A stretch of DNA of 42,636 nt from a virus. Positions 15,980 to 24,510 of the stretch are shown here, in pieces (position 1 is the first letter of the stretch; each line of letters begins with the position of its first letter). The stretch spans positions 1 to 42,636 of IMG/VR virus record IMGVR_UViG_3300046507_000086; one strand, given 5' to 3'. Position numbers and translations under genes: made by a program. A model generated the notes under the pieces. It did not search any database. It was not told the origin of the DNA and saw only the letters and a program-made list of their open reading frames with translations.

Positions 15980-16395
15980 TGGCTGCGCGTCGCTCTTGGG
16001 CGGCGAAGAAGAATCACGTCATCAAGGTGAAGGCAAAGCTGCGTAGTGGTCTGGAGGACAAGATCGCTGCACAGCTAGATGAAGCAGGTGTCGAGTACGA
16101 CTACGAGAAGGTGAAGCTGGACTACAGCATCCCGCACAAGTACACACCTGACTTCATCCTTGCCAACGGAATCATCGTTGAAGGTAAGGGCCTGTTCGAT
16201 TCAGCAGACCGCACTAAGCATCTGGCAGTAAAGAAGCAGCACCCTCACTTAGACATTCGATTCGTCTTTTCCCGCAGCGCCTCCCCCCTCTACAAAGGCA
16301 GCAAGTCTACTTACGCCACATGGTGTGAGCGGAACGGCTTCGCCTATGCAGACAAATTGATCCCTGAAGCTTGGTTATCCGAAGAGAAAAAGTAA
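15979..16395 (+). CDS. Endonuclease I (Holliday junction resolvase, T7 gp3 type)
   Basis: 138 residues. The nuclease core is visible as Glu26 (SGLEDKIA), Asp58 in YTPDFIL, and Glu68-x-Lys70 in VEGKG, with the ten-residue Asp to Glu spacing of the T7 enzyme. In T7 this enzyme resolves branched replication intermediates and helps degrade host DNA. It sits directly after gp2.5 as in T7. The basic N-terminus and a C-terminal lysine run fit DNA binding. Confidence 0.92.
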   Translation: MAARRSWAAKKNHVIKVKAKLRSGLEDKIAAQLDEAGVEYDYEKVKLDYSIPHKYTPDFILANGIIVEGKGLFDSADRTKHLAVKKQHPHLDIRFVFSRSASPLYKGSKSTYATWCERNGFAYADKLIPEAWLSEEKK

Positions 16396-16583
16396 TGCCA
16401 ACATTCCTCATCATTGCACTCAGTCTCATCTACGTCTTCTGGTCGTTCGTGGAAGTCACAGGCTTCATTGCTCTCGTACAACGTCCGTACCTCCGCTACA
16501 GCGCTACCGCACGAAATGTGACGTACCTGTGGTTCGTGTCTCTGGTTGTGCTCGTGTGCTACCTCGTATCACTCCTGTTCTAA
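16395..16583 (+). CDS. Small membrane protein (62 aa)
   Basis: The ATG overlaps the upstream stop (TAATG). Two hydrophobic segments (about 3-25 and 44-62) flank a polar loop with several Arg and Tyr. Function unknown. The position between replication genes suggests an accessory rather than a virion role. Confidence 0.65.
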   Translation: MPTFLIIALSLIYVFWSFVEVTGFIALVQRPYLRYSATARNVTYLWFVSLVVLVCYLVSLLF

Positions 16584-16603
16584 ACCTTCTCAAAGAGAGA
16601 GAA

Positions 16604-16828
16604 ATGAAAACCCAAGTCCAGAAACTTATTGACCACCTGTACAACACAGGCTCGATCACGCAACGCGAAGCCCTGATGGACTACTCCATCCAATCGCTCA
16701 CACGTCGCATCGTTGACATCCGCAACAAAGGCTACAACGTCAAGAGCGAGCAGCGCCATCACCCGGTCACCGGACAGCGCTACGTCCGCTACACCTTGGG
16801 CTCCCCTGCCCGACTGTTCGTCCGCTAA
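16604..16828 (+). CDS. Small winged-helix DNA-binding protein (74 aa)
   Basis: Opens with a helix (VQKLIDHLYNTG), then a helix-turn-helix (SITQREALMDYSIQSLTRRIVDIRNKG) and a short wing, a common layout in small phage regulators. GAGAGAG lies before the ATG. It is a candidate transcription regulator, but its site and role are unknown. Confidence 0.7.
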   Translation: MKTQVQKLIDHLYNTGSITQREALMDYSIQSLTRRIVDIRNKGYNVKSEQRHHPVTGQRYVRYTLGSPARLFVR

Positions 16829-16850
16829 TCAAACACCTAAGGTCACCCCC

Positions 16851-17498
16851 ATGCAAACTGCACCACAATCCGTAGAACTCCTTGACTTCATGGGCTCTGA
16901 CCTGACGGTCGCTAACGTAGCCCGAGTGTCCTTCGACAAGCAGCACGCTCAGTTTGAAGAAGGTGACGCGAAGCTGATCAAGTACCTCGCCAAGCATGGT
17001 CACTGGTCACCCTTCGCTCACTGCTTTGCTCAAGTCCGTATCAAGGCTCCCCTCTTCGTTGCTCGCCAACTGGTGAAGCATCAGGTGGGCCTCTCGTGGA
17101 ATGAAGTCAGTCGTCGGTATGTCGATAGTGACCCTGAGTTCTACATCCCGTTTCAAATCCGTGGTCGTGCTGAGAACGTCAAGCAAGGCTCCGCAGACAC
17201 GCTGCCGTTGCACATCCAAGAGCGTGAGATTCAGTTCATCCGAAGTGTTTCTGAAGATGCCCTTTGGAATTACCAACAGGCCCTCCGCGCTGGCGTTGCC
17301 CCTGAGCAGGCCCGCATGGTTCTCCCGCTGAACACCATGACTGAATGGGTGTGGTCGGGATCGGTGATGGCCTTCGCTCGTGTGTGCCAGCAACGTCTCG
17401 ATGCACACGCTCAAGTTGAATGTCGGGAGGTTGCCGAAATGATCTACGCCCTTCTCGTTCAACACTTCCCCCAATCAATGGACGCCCTTCTGGCTTAA
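16851..17498 (+). CDS. thyX: Flavin-dependent thymidylate synthase ThyX
   Basis: 215 residues. Makes dTMP from dUMP with methylenetetrahydrofolate, FAD and NADPH. The signature segment around residues 71-90 reads ARQLVKHQ...WNEVSRRY, a variant of the usual RHR...NExSxRY with Lys and Gln at the two Arg places and one extra residue. HWSPFAH before it and the C-terminal part RMVLPLNTMTEWVWSGS fit the family's fold and dUMP site. The upstream long reading of the frame was rejected because it crosses the HTH gene. Belongs with the reductase and MazG-like genes in dNTP supply. Confidence 0.93.
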   Translation: MQTAPQSVELLDFMGSDLTVANVARVSFDKQHAQFEEGDAKLIKYLAKHGHWSPFAHCFAQVRIKAPLFVARQLVKHQVGLSWNEVSRRYVDSDPEFYIPFQIRGRAENVKQGSADTLPLHIQEREIQFIRSVSEDALWNYQQALRAGVAPEQARMVLPLNTMTEWVWSGSVMAFARVCQQRLDAHAQVECREVAEMIYALLVQHFPQSMDALLA

Positions 17499-17503
17499 CT
17501 GAC

Positions 17504-17716
17504 ATGAAGACCTGCCAAGGCTGCAAGCACGCCAAGTGGAACACCACGGCAACGGGTCGTCTGTCCCCTACGGGGGATGGCCGCTGTCAGTACGTGGTCA
17601 AGCTTCCAACCCTCCCGAAGTCGATGTACTTCCTCGGTAGCCCTAGCCCCGTTGGCGGACACATCAATCGCAAGCGGACATACGACGAACACTGCCCCAC
17701 TTACACGAGGGACTAA
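17504..17716 (+). CDS. Small zinc-ribbon-like protein (70 aa)
   Basis: Begins with CQGC at residues 4-7, and later single Cys residues (GRCQY, HCPTY) could complete a metal site. Basic overall. Its stop overlaps the ATG of the primase-helicase, so it is probably co-translated with it. No known function. Confidence 0.6.
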   Translation: MKTCQGCKHAKWNTTATGRLSPTGDGRCQYVVKLPTLPKSMYFLGSPSPVGGHINRKRTYDEHCPTYTRD

Positions 17717-19326
17717 TGGAATACGAAGAGTCCCACCTAATCCGCAAGGGTCCTTGTGACGAGTGCGGGAGCAGTGATGCAAACGCCCTGTACTCGGACG
17801 GACATAGCAAGTGTTTTAGCTGTGGGCACTTCGACCGGGGCGATGGAGAGGCACCAACATACAAAAGGAAAACAGTGGCAGCAGATTTGGATTTCTACGT
17901 CGAAGCGGACGTACAAGGGCTACCCGCTCGCGGCATTAGTGAGAAAGTCTGTCGCTTCTTTGGTGTCCGTGTAGGAAAGCTGGGCGGCAAGACCGTCCAC
18001 ATGTATCCGTATCACAAGGATGGTCAGGTAGTAGCAGTGAAGACCCGAGGTGCCGACAAGGATTTCAAGTTCCTTGGGGACGCCAAGCACCCCCCGATGT
18101 TCGGTCAGAACCTCTTCAACGGTGGCAAGAAGATTGTCGTCTGCGAAGGCGAGGTGGACGCCATGACCCTGGCGACGCTTCAGGATTGCAAGTGGCCCGT
18201 GGTAAGCGTCCCGAATGGGGCTCAGGGTGCCAAGAAGGATATGTCTCGCCAGATGGAGTTCTTTGACCAGTTCGAAGAAGTTGTCCTGATGTTTGACATG
18301 GACGACCCTGGTCAGAAGGCCGCTCGAGAGTGCGCTGAGATGTTTCCCCCAGGCAAGGCGAAGATCGCCACGCTACCACTCAAGGACCCTAATGATTGCC
18401 TGAAGGCTGGCAAGGGTGCCGAGGTTCTCCAGGCTATCTGGAATGCCAAGGCATATAGACCCGATGGGATCGTAGGTATCTCCGACCTGTACGACAACCT
18501 AGATCGAGAGATCGAGCAAGGACTCCCATGGTTTCTGGAAGCATTGACGAAGCATACCTATGGCCGAAGGTACGGGGAACTGTATGCCTTCGGTGCGGGT
18601 ACTGGGATCGGAAAGACCGATTTCCTTACGCAGCAGATTGCATTCGATGTGGATGTCTTAAAGGCGAAAGTTGGACTCGTGTTTTTGGAGCAGCAACCGA
18701 CCGAGACAGCAGCACGGATCGCAGGGAAGCTGAAGGGGAAGAGGTTCCACGTCCCTGATGGCTCTTGGACCCGTGAGGAACGCCTAGAAGCCGTCCGTGA
18801 GCTTGAGGGCAAGGTCTACCTATACGACTCCTTCGGGGAAACCTCATGGGACGTGGTAGCAGCCAAGATTCGATACATGGCTCACGCCGAAGACATCCGC
18901 ATTTTCTATGTGGATCACTTGACGGCCATGGCTGACACAAGCGATGAGCGTGGAAGCCTTGAGCAGATCATGAAAGAGATGGCTGGTCTAGCCAATGAGT
19001 TGAAGGTCATGATCCATTTCGTGAGTCACCTTGCGACCCCTGAGGGTAAGTCGCACGAAGAAGGTGGTCACGTCTCCATCAAGCACTTCAAGGGAGCCCG
19101 AGCTATCGGCTTCTGGTCCTTCTTCATGTTTGGCCTCGAGCGTAATCAGCAGTCCGAGGATGAAGAGGAGCGCTCCACGACAACCTTTCGCTGCCTGAAG
19201 GACCGCTACACAGGGCAAGCCACCGGCAAGCTCATCCCCCTTGGGTACGACAAGGCTACTGGCCGACTGTACGACAAGAACACGGACTTCGCTCCTGAAC
19301 CGGACGAGGACGCCTACACATTTTGA
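17716..19326 (+). CDS. Bifunctional DNA primase-helicase, T7 gp4 type
   Basis: 536 residues. N-terminal zinc motif Cys14-x2-Cys17-x15-Cys33-x2-Cys36, the same spacing as T7 gp4. TOPRIM primase follows (VVCEGEVDAMTLA and LMFDMDDPG). The hexameric helicase carries Walker A GAGTGIGKTDF near residue 295, Walker B (IFYVDHLTAM) and a SHLATP block. The C-terminus is acidic and ends in Phe (PDEDAYTF), like the gp4 tail that docks on the polymerase. It unwinds the fork and makes primers. Neighbours are the expected replication genes. Confidence 0.95.
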   Translation: MEYEESHLIRKGPCDECGSSDANALYSDGHSKCFSCGHFDRGDGEAPTYKRKTVAADLDFYVEADVQGLPARGISEKVCRFFGVRVGKLGGKTVHMYPYHKDGQVVAVKTRGADKDFKFLGDAKHPPMFGQNLFNGGKKIVVCEGEVDAMTLATLQDCKWPVVSVPNGAQGAKKDMSRQMEFFDQFEEVVLMFDMDDPGQKAARECAEMFPPGKAKIATLPLKDPNDCLKAGKGAEVLQAIWNAKAYRPDGIVGISDLYDNLDREIEQGLPWFLEALTKHTYGRRYGELYAFGAGTGIGKTDFLTQQIAFDVDVLKAKVGLVFLEQQPTETAARIAGKLKGKRFHVPDGSWTREERLEAVRELEGKVYLYDSFGETSWDVVAAKIRYMAHAEDIRIFYVDHLTAMADTSDERGSLEQIMKEMAGLANELKVMIHFVSHLATPEGKSHEEGGHVSIKHFKGARAIGFWSFFMFGLERNQQSEDEEERSTTTFRCLKDRYTGQATGKLIPLGYDKATGRLYDKNTDFAPEPDEDAYTF

Positions 19327-19336
19327 GAGAGAAGAA

Positions 19337-19558
19337 ATGACAACCGTATATGTAATCCGCCGTACCGATAAAGAAGACCCCACAGACACCGCGTTGGTCT
19401 TCGGGGCCCCTGGAGATATGGGTAGTGGATACCCGTCCGCCAGTACGTTCATCACCAGTGACTTCCGGGTTGCCGAGGAATATCAGCACGAGTTCACGTC
19501 CGTGTCGCTTTTCCGGGACAACGTCTACACCATCGAAGAACGTGAGGTCCAAGTCTGA
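19337..19558 (+). CDS. Small acidic protein (73 aa), unknown
   Basis: The ATG follows GAGAGAAGA, 10 bases after the primase-helicase stop. Beta-rich start (TTVYVIRRTDKE) and acidic end. Stop overlaps the next ATG (TGATG). No family recognised. Confidence 0.6.
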   Translation: MTTVYVIRRTDKEDPTDTALVFGAPGDMGSGYPSASTFITSDFRVAEEYQHEFTSVSLFRDNVYTIEEREVQV

Positions 19559-19704
19559 TGCTAGTCACCGCCCTGGTCCTCCTGGGCATGGTGATCATCG
19601 CAGTCGCTGGGATCGCCCTCTGCCTCAAAGCAAGCGAGAAGGTCTTCGATACGGCCTTCGATACCGATGAATACATGTGGGAAACCAAAGATGAACTTCG
19701 CTGA
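19558..19704 (+). CDS. Single-span membrane protein (48 aa)
   Basis: Residues 2-24 form one hydrophobic segment (LVTALVLLGMVIIAVAGIAL), followed by a charged cytoplasmic tail. Overlaps the stop before it and the start after it. Function unknown. Confidence 0.55.
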   Translation: MLVTALVLLGMVIIAVAGIALCLKASEKVFDTAFDTDEYMWETKDELR

Positions 19705-19882
19705 TCAAGAACGCCTGCAAGAAGCCCTCGTACTCGCAACCACCTTCGAAGCAACGGATGTAATCAGCCCTGCAGCTATGACTGTCCGAGTGCTTGCCAA
19801 GGAGTACCTGAAGGTGTGCCAAGAGTACGCATCAATTGAAGACCAACTGCAGGAGTACCTGCTGACCTCAGACCCATACTAG
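19691..19882 (+). CDS. Small helical acidic protein (63 aa)
   Basis: Starts inside the end of the previous gene. Almost wholly helical, with Gln/Glu/Leu repeats that could form a coiled coil (EYLKVCQEYASIEDQLQEYLL). No family recognised. Confidence 0.55.
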   Translation: MNFADQERLQEALVLATTFEATDVISPAAMTVRVLAKEYLKVCQEYASIEDQLQEYLLTSDPY

Positions 19883-19888
19883 GACCTA

Positions 19889-20329
19889 ATGAAAATCTGC
19901 ACTACCTGCGGAGAGACTAAAGCTGTTGAAGAGTTTAGCCGCAGGAGTGATACAGGTTCGTATCGGTCTTCGTGTAGGGCTTGCGTCAACGCTTCAAACC
20001 TCCTCCGTTATCACACCCGTCCAGACACAAAACACGCTCACCGCAAGGCTGCTCGTAAGTTTTCGTTAAAGAGGTACGGCCTAACTGTATCCGACTTCGA
20101 AAACATGTACGAGACCCAGGGCGGTCGCTGCGCTATCTGCTCCTCAGAGGTAGGCCACATCAACGACGAAGGTAAGTCAGCCTTCGTTGACCACTGCCAC
20201 ACCACGCTAAAGGTGCGGGCGCTCCTGTGCCAAGCATGCAATACAGGTCTCGGCCAATTCTCAGACAACCCCGCACGGCTCCGCGCTGCTGCTAACTACG
20301 TGGAACAACATGCGACAAGTACTCTTTGA
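19889..20329 (+). CDS. Endonuclease VII-family HNH nuclease, copy 1 (146 aa)
   Basis: N-terminal CTTCGETK and CRAC form one zinc-like pair set. The C-terminal half is the endonuclease VII core: CAICSSE, then FVDHCHTT with the catalytic Asp-His, then VRALLCQACNTGLGQFSDNP. T4 endonuclease VII resolves DNA junctions, but single genes of this family between phage genes often act as homing endonucleases. It lies between primase-helicase and DNA polymerase and overlaps the polymerase start by 20 bases. A paralogue is at 41119-41574. Confidence 0.88.
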   Translation: MKICTTCGETKAVEEFSRRSDTGSYRSSCRACVNASNLLRYHTRPDTKHAHRKAARKFSLKRYGLTVSDFENMYETQGGRCAICSSEVGHINDEGKSAFVDHCHTTLKVRALLCQACNTGLGQFSDNPARLRAAANYVEQHATSTL

Positions 20330-22208
20330 TTTGGAGACCGATGGTCTTCTGCAGGATGTCACCAAAATTCATTGCATCTCTGTGATGGATGTAGAGGATG
20401 AAAAGGTTCTTCGGTTCACCCCGGAGAACATCAAGGAAGGTGTTGCGTACCTTCAACAAGCTGCAGATGAGGGGATGCTCATAGGTCACAATATTATTTC
20501 ATACGACCTAGCGGTTATCGCCAAGCTGTACCCAGGGTTCACCGTGGATCGAACCAAGGTCCGCGACACCATCGTTGAGTCCCGCCTCTACTTTCCTGAC
20601 TTGCTGGTCCGTGATGGCTCCTACATCAAGGCTGGAGTGTTACCGACGAAGCGCGTAGGGTCCCATGCTCTCGAAGCCTGGGGCTACCGCCTCGGTCAGA
20701 TGAAGGGCGAATACTCAGGTGACTTTAAACAGAAGTGGATTGACGAACACAGCGAGTATCCATGGCTTGAGTATCTGGAGACCCTGACGCCAAAGATGGC
20801 CGCAAAGGCTATCGAGGATAAGGACAAGTGGATCGCTGCATGGGGCAAGGAGAACTACCCCTCAGGTCTCGAGTGGCAGACCTATACGGAAGCCATGGGT
20901 GACTACTGCGATCAAGACGTGATCGTTACTCGTGCTGTGATGCTCCACTTCAATTCGCTTACCTATGACCCTAGAGCACTCAAGCTAGAGCATCAGGTCC
21001 GCTGGTTCTGCTCGATGATGGAGCGCTCTGGTTTCCCGTTTGATGTTCAGGCTGCAGGGGCGCTCTACGCAACCCTAGCGGCGAAGCGTGAAGCTATCCG
21101 CGTCGAGATGATGGAGACGTTCCCTCCCTTGGTAATCGAGCGTGTCTCCGAGAAGACAGGTAAGCGCCTGAAAGACAAGGTCATTGAATTTAACCCAGGA
21201 AGCCGCGATCAGATCGCACAGCGGCTTACTACAAAGTACGGATGGGTGCCCAAGGTATTCACAGATGGTGGTAAGCCTCAGATCGATGAAACGATCCTGT
21301 CTAAGCTTGACTACCCTGAGGCGAAGCTCCTGTCTGAGTACTTCCTTTTGGAGAAACGTTGTGGGCAGCTTGGAGAAGGAAATCAGGCATGGCTCAAAGT
21401 TGAGCGGAACGGTCGTATCCACGGCTCAATCAATACCAATGGCGCTGTTACAGGTCGTTGCACCCATAGTTCCCCTAACCTCGGACAAGTGCCTAACGTG
21501 TCCTCTGAGTATGGACCGGAGTGTAGAGCCTTGTTTCATGCTGGTAGGGGATTCAAGCAAGTCGGGGCCGATTTGTCAGGCCTTGAACTACGCTGCCTTG
21601 CCCACTACATGGCACGTTGGGATGGAGGGGAGTACGGAGATGTTGTCCTAAATGGCGATGTTCATACGAAGAACCAAGAAGCTGCGGGCCTCCCTACTCG
21701 CAATGACGCGAAGACGTTCATTTACGCGTTTTTGTATGGCGCCGGAGACGAGAAGATTGGCTCCATCGTTGGCAAGGGCCGCGTTCAGGGTAAGAAGCTC
21801 AAGGAGAGGTTCCTCGAAGGTCTCCCTGCTTTGGGAAAACTCAAGAGCGCTGTTGAAAAGGCAGCGGACCGGGGACACCTGATTGGTCTTGACGGTCGTA
21901 AGGTCCCCATCCGTTCGAAGCACGCTGCTCTTAATACCCTCCTACAGGGCGCTGGTGCCCTTATCTCGAAGCGTTGGGTAGTTGAGGTCTTCGAAGAGGC
22001 GGAACGGCGAGGTTACGTCTATGGGCGCGACTGGTATCTGATGGCATATGTGCACGATGAAGTTCAGATGGCCGCTAAACCAGAGATCGCTGAAGGCTTC
22101 GGAAAGATGGCCGTTGAGTGTGCTCGGAAGGCGGGAGAGTTCTTTGACTTCAAGTGTCCTATCGATGCTGAATATAAGGTAGGAGATTCATGGCGTGACT
22201 GTCACTGA
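20310..22208 (+). CDS. Family A DNA polymerase with 3'-5' exonuclease, T7 gp5 type
   Basis: 632 residues (T7: 704). The exonuclease domain opens with LFDLETDGLL (catalytic Asp-x-Glu) and continues with NIISYDLAVI and YCDQDVIVTR. Polymerase motif A is GADLSGLELR. Motif B is around TRNDAKTFIYAFLYGAGDEK with the finger-helix Lys and Tyr. Motif C is AYVHDEVQM with the second catalytic Asp. In T7 this enzyme uses host thioredoxin for processivity; whether the binding loop is kept here was not judged. Confidence 0.96.
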   Translation: MRQVLFDLETDGLLQDVTKIHCISVMDVEDEKVLRFTPENIKEGVAYLQQAADEGMLIGHNIISYDLAVIAKLYPGFTVDRTKVRDTIVESRLYFPDLLVRDGSYIKAGVLPTKRVGSHALEAWGYRLGQMKGEYSGDFKQKWIDEHSEYPWLEYLETLTPKMAAKAIEDKDKWIAAWGKENYPSGLEWQTYTEAMGDYCDQDVIVTRAVMLHFNSLTYDPRALKLEHQVRWFCSMMERSGFPFDVQAAGALYATLAAKREAIRVEMMETFPPLVIERVSEKTGKRLKDKVIEFNPGSRDQIAQRLTTKYGWVPKVFTDGGKPQIDETILSKLDYPEAKLLSEYFLLEKRCGQLGEGNQAWLKVERNGRIHGSINTNGAVTGRCTHSSPNLGQVPNVSSEYGPECRALFHAGRGFKQVGADLSGLELRCLAHYMARWDGGEYGDVVLNGDVHTKNQEAAGLPTRNDAKTFIYAFLYGAGDEKIGSIVGKGRVQGKKLKERFLEGLPALGKLKSAVEKAADRGHLIGLDGRKVPIRSKHAALNTLLQGAGALISKRWVVEVFEEAERRGYVYGRDWYLMAYVHDEVQMAAKPEIAEGFGKMAVECARKAGEFFDFKCPIDAEYKVGDSWRDCH

Positions 22209-22458
22209 AATCCTTCAACGTGCCTGGACTTCCCCGTTCAGCGTCAAGAGCAACTTAGCTCGCGAGAGGGCCTCCGAGGTTGCCATGCTGGCTTCCTTGG
22301 GGCTCATTACAACACGGTTAGACGACGACACCTTCGGGGGCGTTTGGCTGATCACACAGAGAGGCTTGGATCAAATCCATGACCCAACCGAAAGTCGAGG
22401 TCGTCCCGTTTCTACTGGGAAACCTCTTGCACATCGCAGTAACCGTAGACGGAGTTGA
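22195..22458 (+). CDS. Possible winged-helix protein (87 aa)
   Basis: GTG start inside the last codons of the polymerase gene. Residues 15-60 look like a winged helix (SNLARERASEVAMLASLGLI, then GGVWLITQRGLDQI). The last 27 residues overlap the next gene in another frame and are basic. An early stop is absent, so both genes would share about 80 bases, which lowers confidence. Confidence 0.5.
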   Translation: MTVTEILQRAWTSPFSVKSNLARERASEVAMLASLGLITTRLDDDTFGGVWLITQRGLDQIHDPTESRGRPVSTGKPLAHRSNRRRS

Positions 22459-22633
22459 GTTCAACTTCGAGTCACATCTTCCGACAATCTTCAAGATCAC
22501 CGCTGAGTGTCTTGACCCGTACAACCAAGAGCACGAGAACGAAGGCTATTCCCTCATCTACGCGATGGAGGAAGGCATCCGTGCAATCAATGACCGCCTC
22601 GGTGCGGATGAACAGGAGTTTGCAAATGAGTAA
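22379..22633 (+). CDS. Small acidic protein (84 aa), unknown
   Basis: Beta-rich first half (VEVVPFLLGNLLHIAVTVDGVEFNF in alternating pattern) and a helical acidic second half. Its end overlaps the next start by 8 bases. No family recognised. Confidence 0.6.
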   Translation: MTQPKVEVVPFLLGNLLHIAVTVDGVEFNFESHLPTIFKITAECLDPYNQEHENEGYSLIYAMEEGIRAINDRLGADEQEFANE

Positions 22634-22991
22634 GTTTCAAGTTGGTGATCGTGTTGAGTTTGTCGAGATGTACCACGACCACCCTGTGGGTACCCAAGGG
22701 ACCATCTCTTACGTGGCTTCTGAACGAGACACAGAGGACGATTGGCTGGTTTCCGTGTCCCTCGATAGCGGCGATGAGTGTGGTGTCTACGACAAGCGCC
22801 TGAAGCTTGAGAAGACCTCGGAATTCCGCTTCCGCAACGAAGAAGGCTCATACAGCGCCGACAGATACCAGTCGTTCGAAGACGCCCTCGCAGGCTTCAA
22901 GGAACACTCGCGTGGCGAGAACGAAGCAGAGATCGTAGAGATCATCACCCATGGGAAGTATAAAGCTGTCCTGAAGATCGAGGCTGTCTAA
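22626..22991 (+). CDS. SH3-like small protein (121 aa), unknown
   Basis: The ATG is at 22626; a longer upstream frame crosses the preceding gene and is not used. Residues 1-60 resemble a small SH3/KOW-like barrel (FQVGDRVEFVEM, GTQGTISYV, DDWLVSVSLDSG). The second half is acidic and mixed. Its stop overlaps the exonuclease ATG. Function unknown. Confidence 0.6.
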   Translation: MSKFQVGDRVEFVEMYHDHPVGTQGTISYVASERDTEDDWLVSVSLDSGDECGVYDKRLKLEKTSEFRFRNEEGSYSADRYQSFEDALAGFKEHSRGENEAEIVEIITHGKYKAVLKIEAV

Positions 22992-23719
22992 TGCTCCTCC
23001 TGATTGACGCAGACATCCCTTGCTACCGTGCGGCATCCGCTTGCGAAACCGAGGTTGACTGGGGCGATGACGTCTGGTCGATCTATACGGACGTAGCGAA
23101 AGCCAAGGAACTCTTCGTAGGCTACATCGACAAGTTCATCGAGGACACCAAGTGCAGCGAGTTGAAGCTCTGCTACACCGCTCGAGACAACTTCCGCAAC
23201 GAGGTCTACCCGGCATACAAGGGTAACCGTAAGTCACGCAAGCCGGTTGGCTACGGGGCCCTGAAGGAATGGTCCAAGACCCTCTATCCGTTCTTCGAGA
23301 AGCCTACGCTGGAAGCTGACGACTGCATGGGCATCCTTGCCACGAAGTTCAAGGGCAAGACGATGATCGTGACGATGGACAAAGACCTCAAGACGATCCC
23401 AGGGACCCTTTGGCATCTCGACCAGAAACTCAACGGCAAGAAGCTTCAGGTATCCGAGAAGGACGCCTGGGCGTGGTTCTTGACCCAAGCTCTGACTGGT
23501 GATGTGACCGATGGGTTCCCTGGGTGTCCTGGGGTTGGCCCAGTGTCCGCGAAGAAACTCTTGGATTCCAAGGGGTACGTGTGGGAGACGGTCAAGCAAG
23601 CCTACATCAAAGCGGGCCTCACTGAAGAGGACGCACTAACCCAAGCTCGATGTGCCCGAATCCTCCATGAGAGTGACTGGGACTTCGAGAATAACCAAGT
23701 GAAACTATGGAACCCGTAG
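22991..23719 (+). CDS. 5'-3' exonuclease, T7 gp6 type
   Basis: 242 residues of the 5'-nuclease (FEN) superfamily. N-terminal LLLIDADIPCYRAA carries the first metal-binding Asp. YPAYKGNRKSRK matches the conserved basic helix that threads the 5' end, LEADDCMGILA the acidic pair, and TMDKDLKTIPG the next acidic cluster. A helix-hairpin-helix follows (DGFPGCPGVGPVSAKKLL). It removes primers and digests host DNA in T7. Directly downstream of the polymerase group, as in T7. Confidence 0.93.
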   Translation: MLLLIDADIPCYRAASACETEVDWGDDVWSIYTDVAKAKELFVGYIDKFIEDTKCSELKLCYTARDNFRNEVYPAYKGNRKSRKPVGYGALKEWSKTLYPFFEKPTLEADDCMGILATKFKGKTMIVTMDKDLKTIPGTLWHLDQKLNGKKLQVSEKDAWAWFLTQALTGDVTDGFPGCPGVGPVSAKKLLDSKGYVWETVKQAYIKAGLTEEDALTQARCARILHESDWDFENNQVKLWNP

Positions 23720-24198
23720 AACGTCCGTATTCAGGCCCTGCAATGGGTCACCCGCTACCCGCCCTGCGTCCCCCGTTCCCAATGTATCCCGGCTTCATCA
23801 ACCCTGAGGGAGACGCGAAGAGTCTTAAGGACATCACGTTCTCCCCGCAGCCTACGTCGCTAAACCAGAACCCGCAGTTGTGCGCGAGTCTTTCTGAAGG
23901 AACCAAGCACGACTCTGGCAAAGCCCGCATGTCCCTCTTGGACTCTTCGTGGCTCCTCGGGGTCGCTGAGGTCCTTGGGTTCGGTGAGAAGAAGTATGCA
24001 GCCCACAACTGGCGCAAGGGCCTCTCTGTGTCACGCCTGATGGATGCTGCAGCACGTCACCAAGCAGCCTTCAATGACGGTGAGGACCTGGACCCTGAGT
24101 CGGGCAAGAGTCACCTGTACCACGCTTCGTGCTGCCTCATGTTCGCAAGCTGGATGATCAAGAACCGTCCTGACCTCGATGACCGATTCAAGGGCTAG
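23707..24198 (+). CDS. dATP/dGTP diphosphohydrolase-like protein (DUF5664 type)
   Basis: 163 residues. A Pro-rich, poorly conserved N-terminus (about 1-70) precedes a compact helical domain: KHDSGKARMSLLDSSWL, GFGEKKYAAHNWRKGLSVSRL, ARHQAAFNDGEDLDPESG and LYHASCCLMFASWM. This matches the phage family annotated as dATP/dGTP diphosphohydrolase N-terminal domain. Such proteins probably adjust dNTP pools, and the related MazG-like gene lies 0.3 kb downstream. It overlaps the exonuclease end by 13 bases. Activity on a particular nucleotide is inferred from the family. Confidence 0.75.
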   Translation: MEPVERPYSGPAMGHPLPALRPPFPMYPGFINPEGDAKSLKDITFSPQPTSLNQNPQLCASLSEGTKHDSGKARMSLLDSSWLLGVAEVLGFGEKKYAAHNWRKGLSVSRLMDAAARHQAAFNDGEDLDPESGKSHLYHASCCLMFASWMIKNRPDLDDRFKG

Positions 24199-24291
24199 AA
24201 CCTATCGATGCTGGTGGTGTTCCCGGGTGATTCCCCTCGGGACCCAATGCTGTAACCCCAAAGACAAACACTTTGTAAAGAGAGAAGAGGA

Positions 24292-24510
24292 ATGAACGCA
24301 ACGAAAATCAAACTGAAGGCTGTGATCCTTACATCCTTCATGGAACAAATGGCAGCGCAAGGTGGTGATCTTACTGCCAACGAACAAGCGATGATCGACG
24401 CCTTCGCTGTGGAACTCCAAGCTGCTGAGGACGCTGGTCTGATCGGTGAAGAGAACCTGCAGGATGCCATCAAGGACATGATCACTTTCGTGGACGGGCT
24501 CCCGGAATGA
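24292..24510 (+). CDS. Small acidic helical protein (72 aa), unknown
   Basis: Strong ribosome site (GAGAGAAGAGGA) before the ATG. Acidic and fully helical, rich in Ala, Glu and Met. The end overlaps the MazG-like start by 4 bases. The 93-base gap upstream holds a G/C hairpin without a T run. No family recognised. Confidence 0.6.
   Translation: MNATKIKLKAVILTSFMEQMAAQGGDLTANEQAMIDAFAVELQAAEDAGLIGEENLQDAIKDMITFVDGLPE

Noticed and set aside
24202-24260. G/C hairpin as a terminator after the DUF5664-type gene
   Set aside because: The stem around TTCCCG and CGGGAC is plausible but has no T run; it could be a processing site at most.
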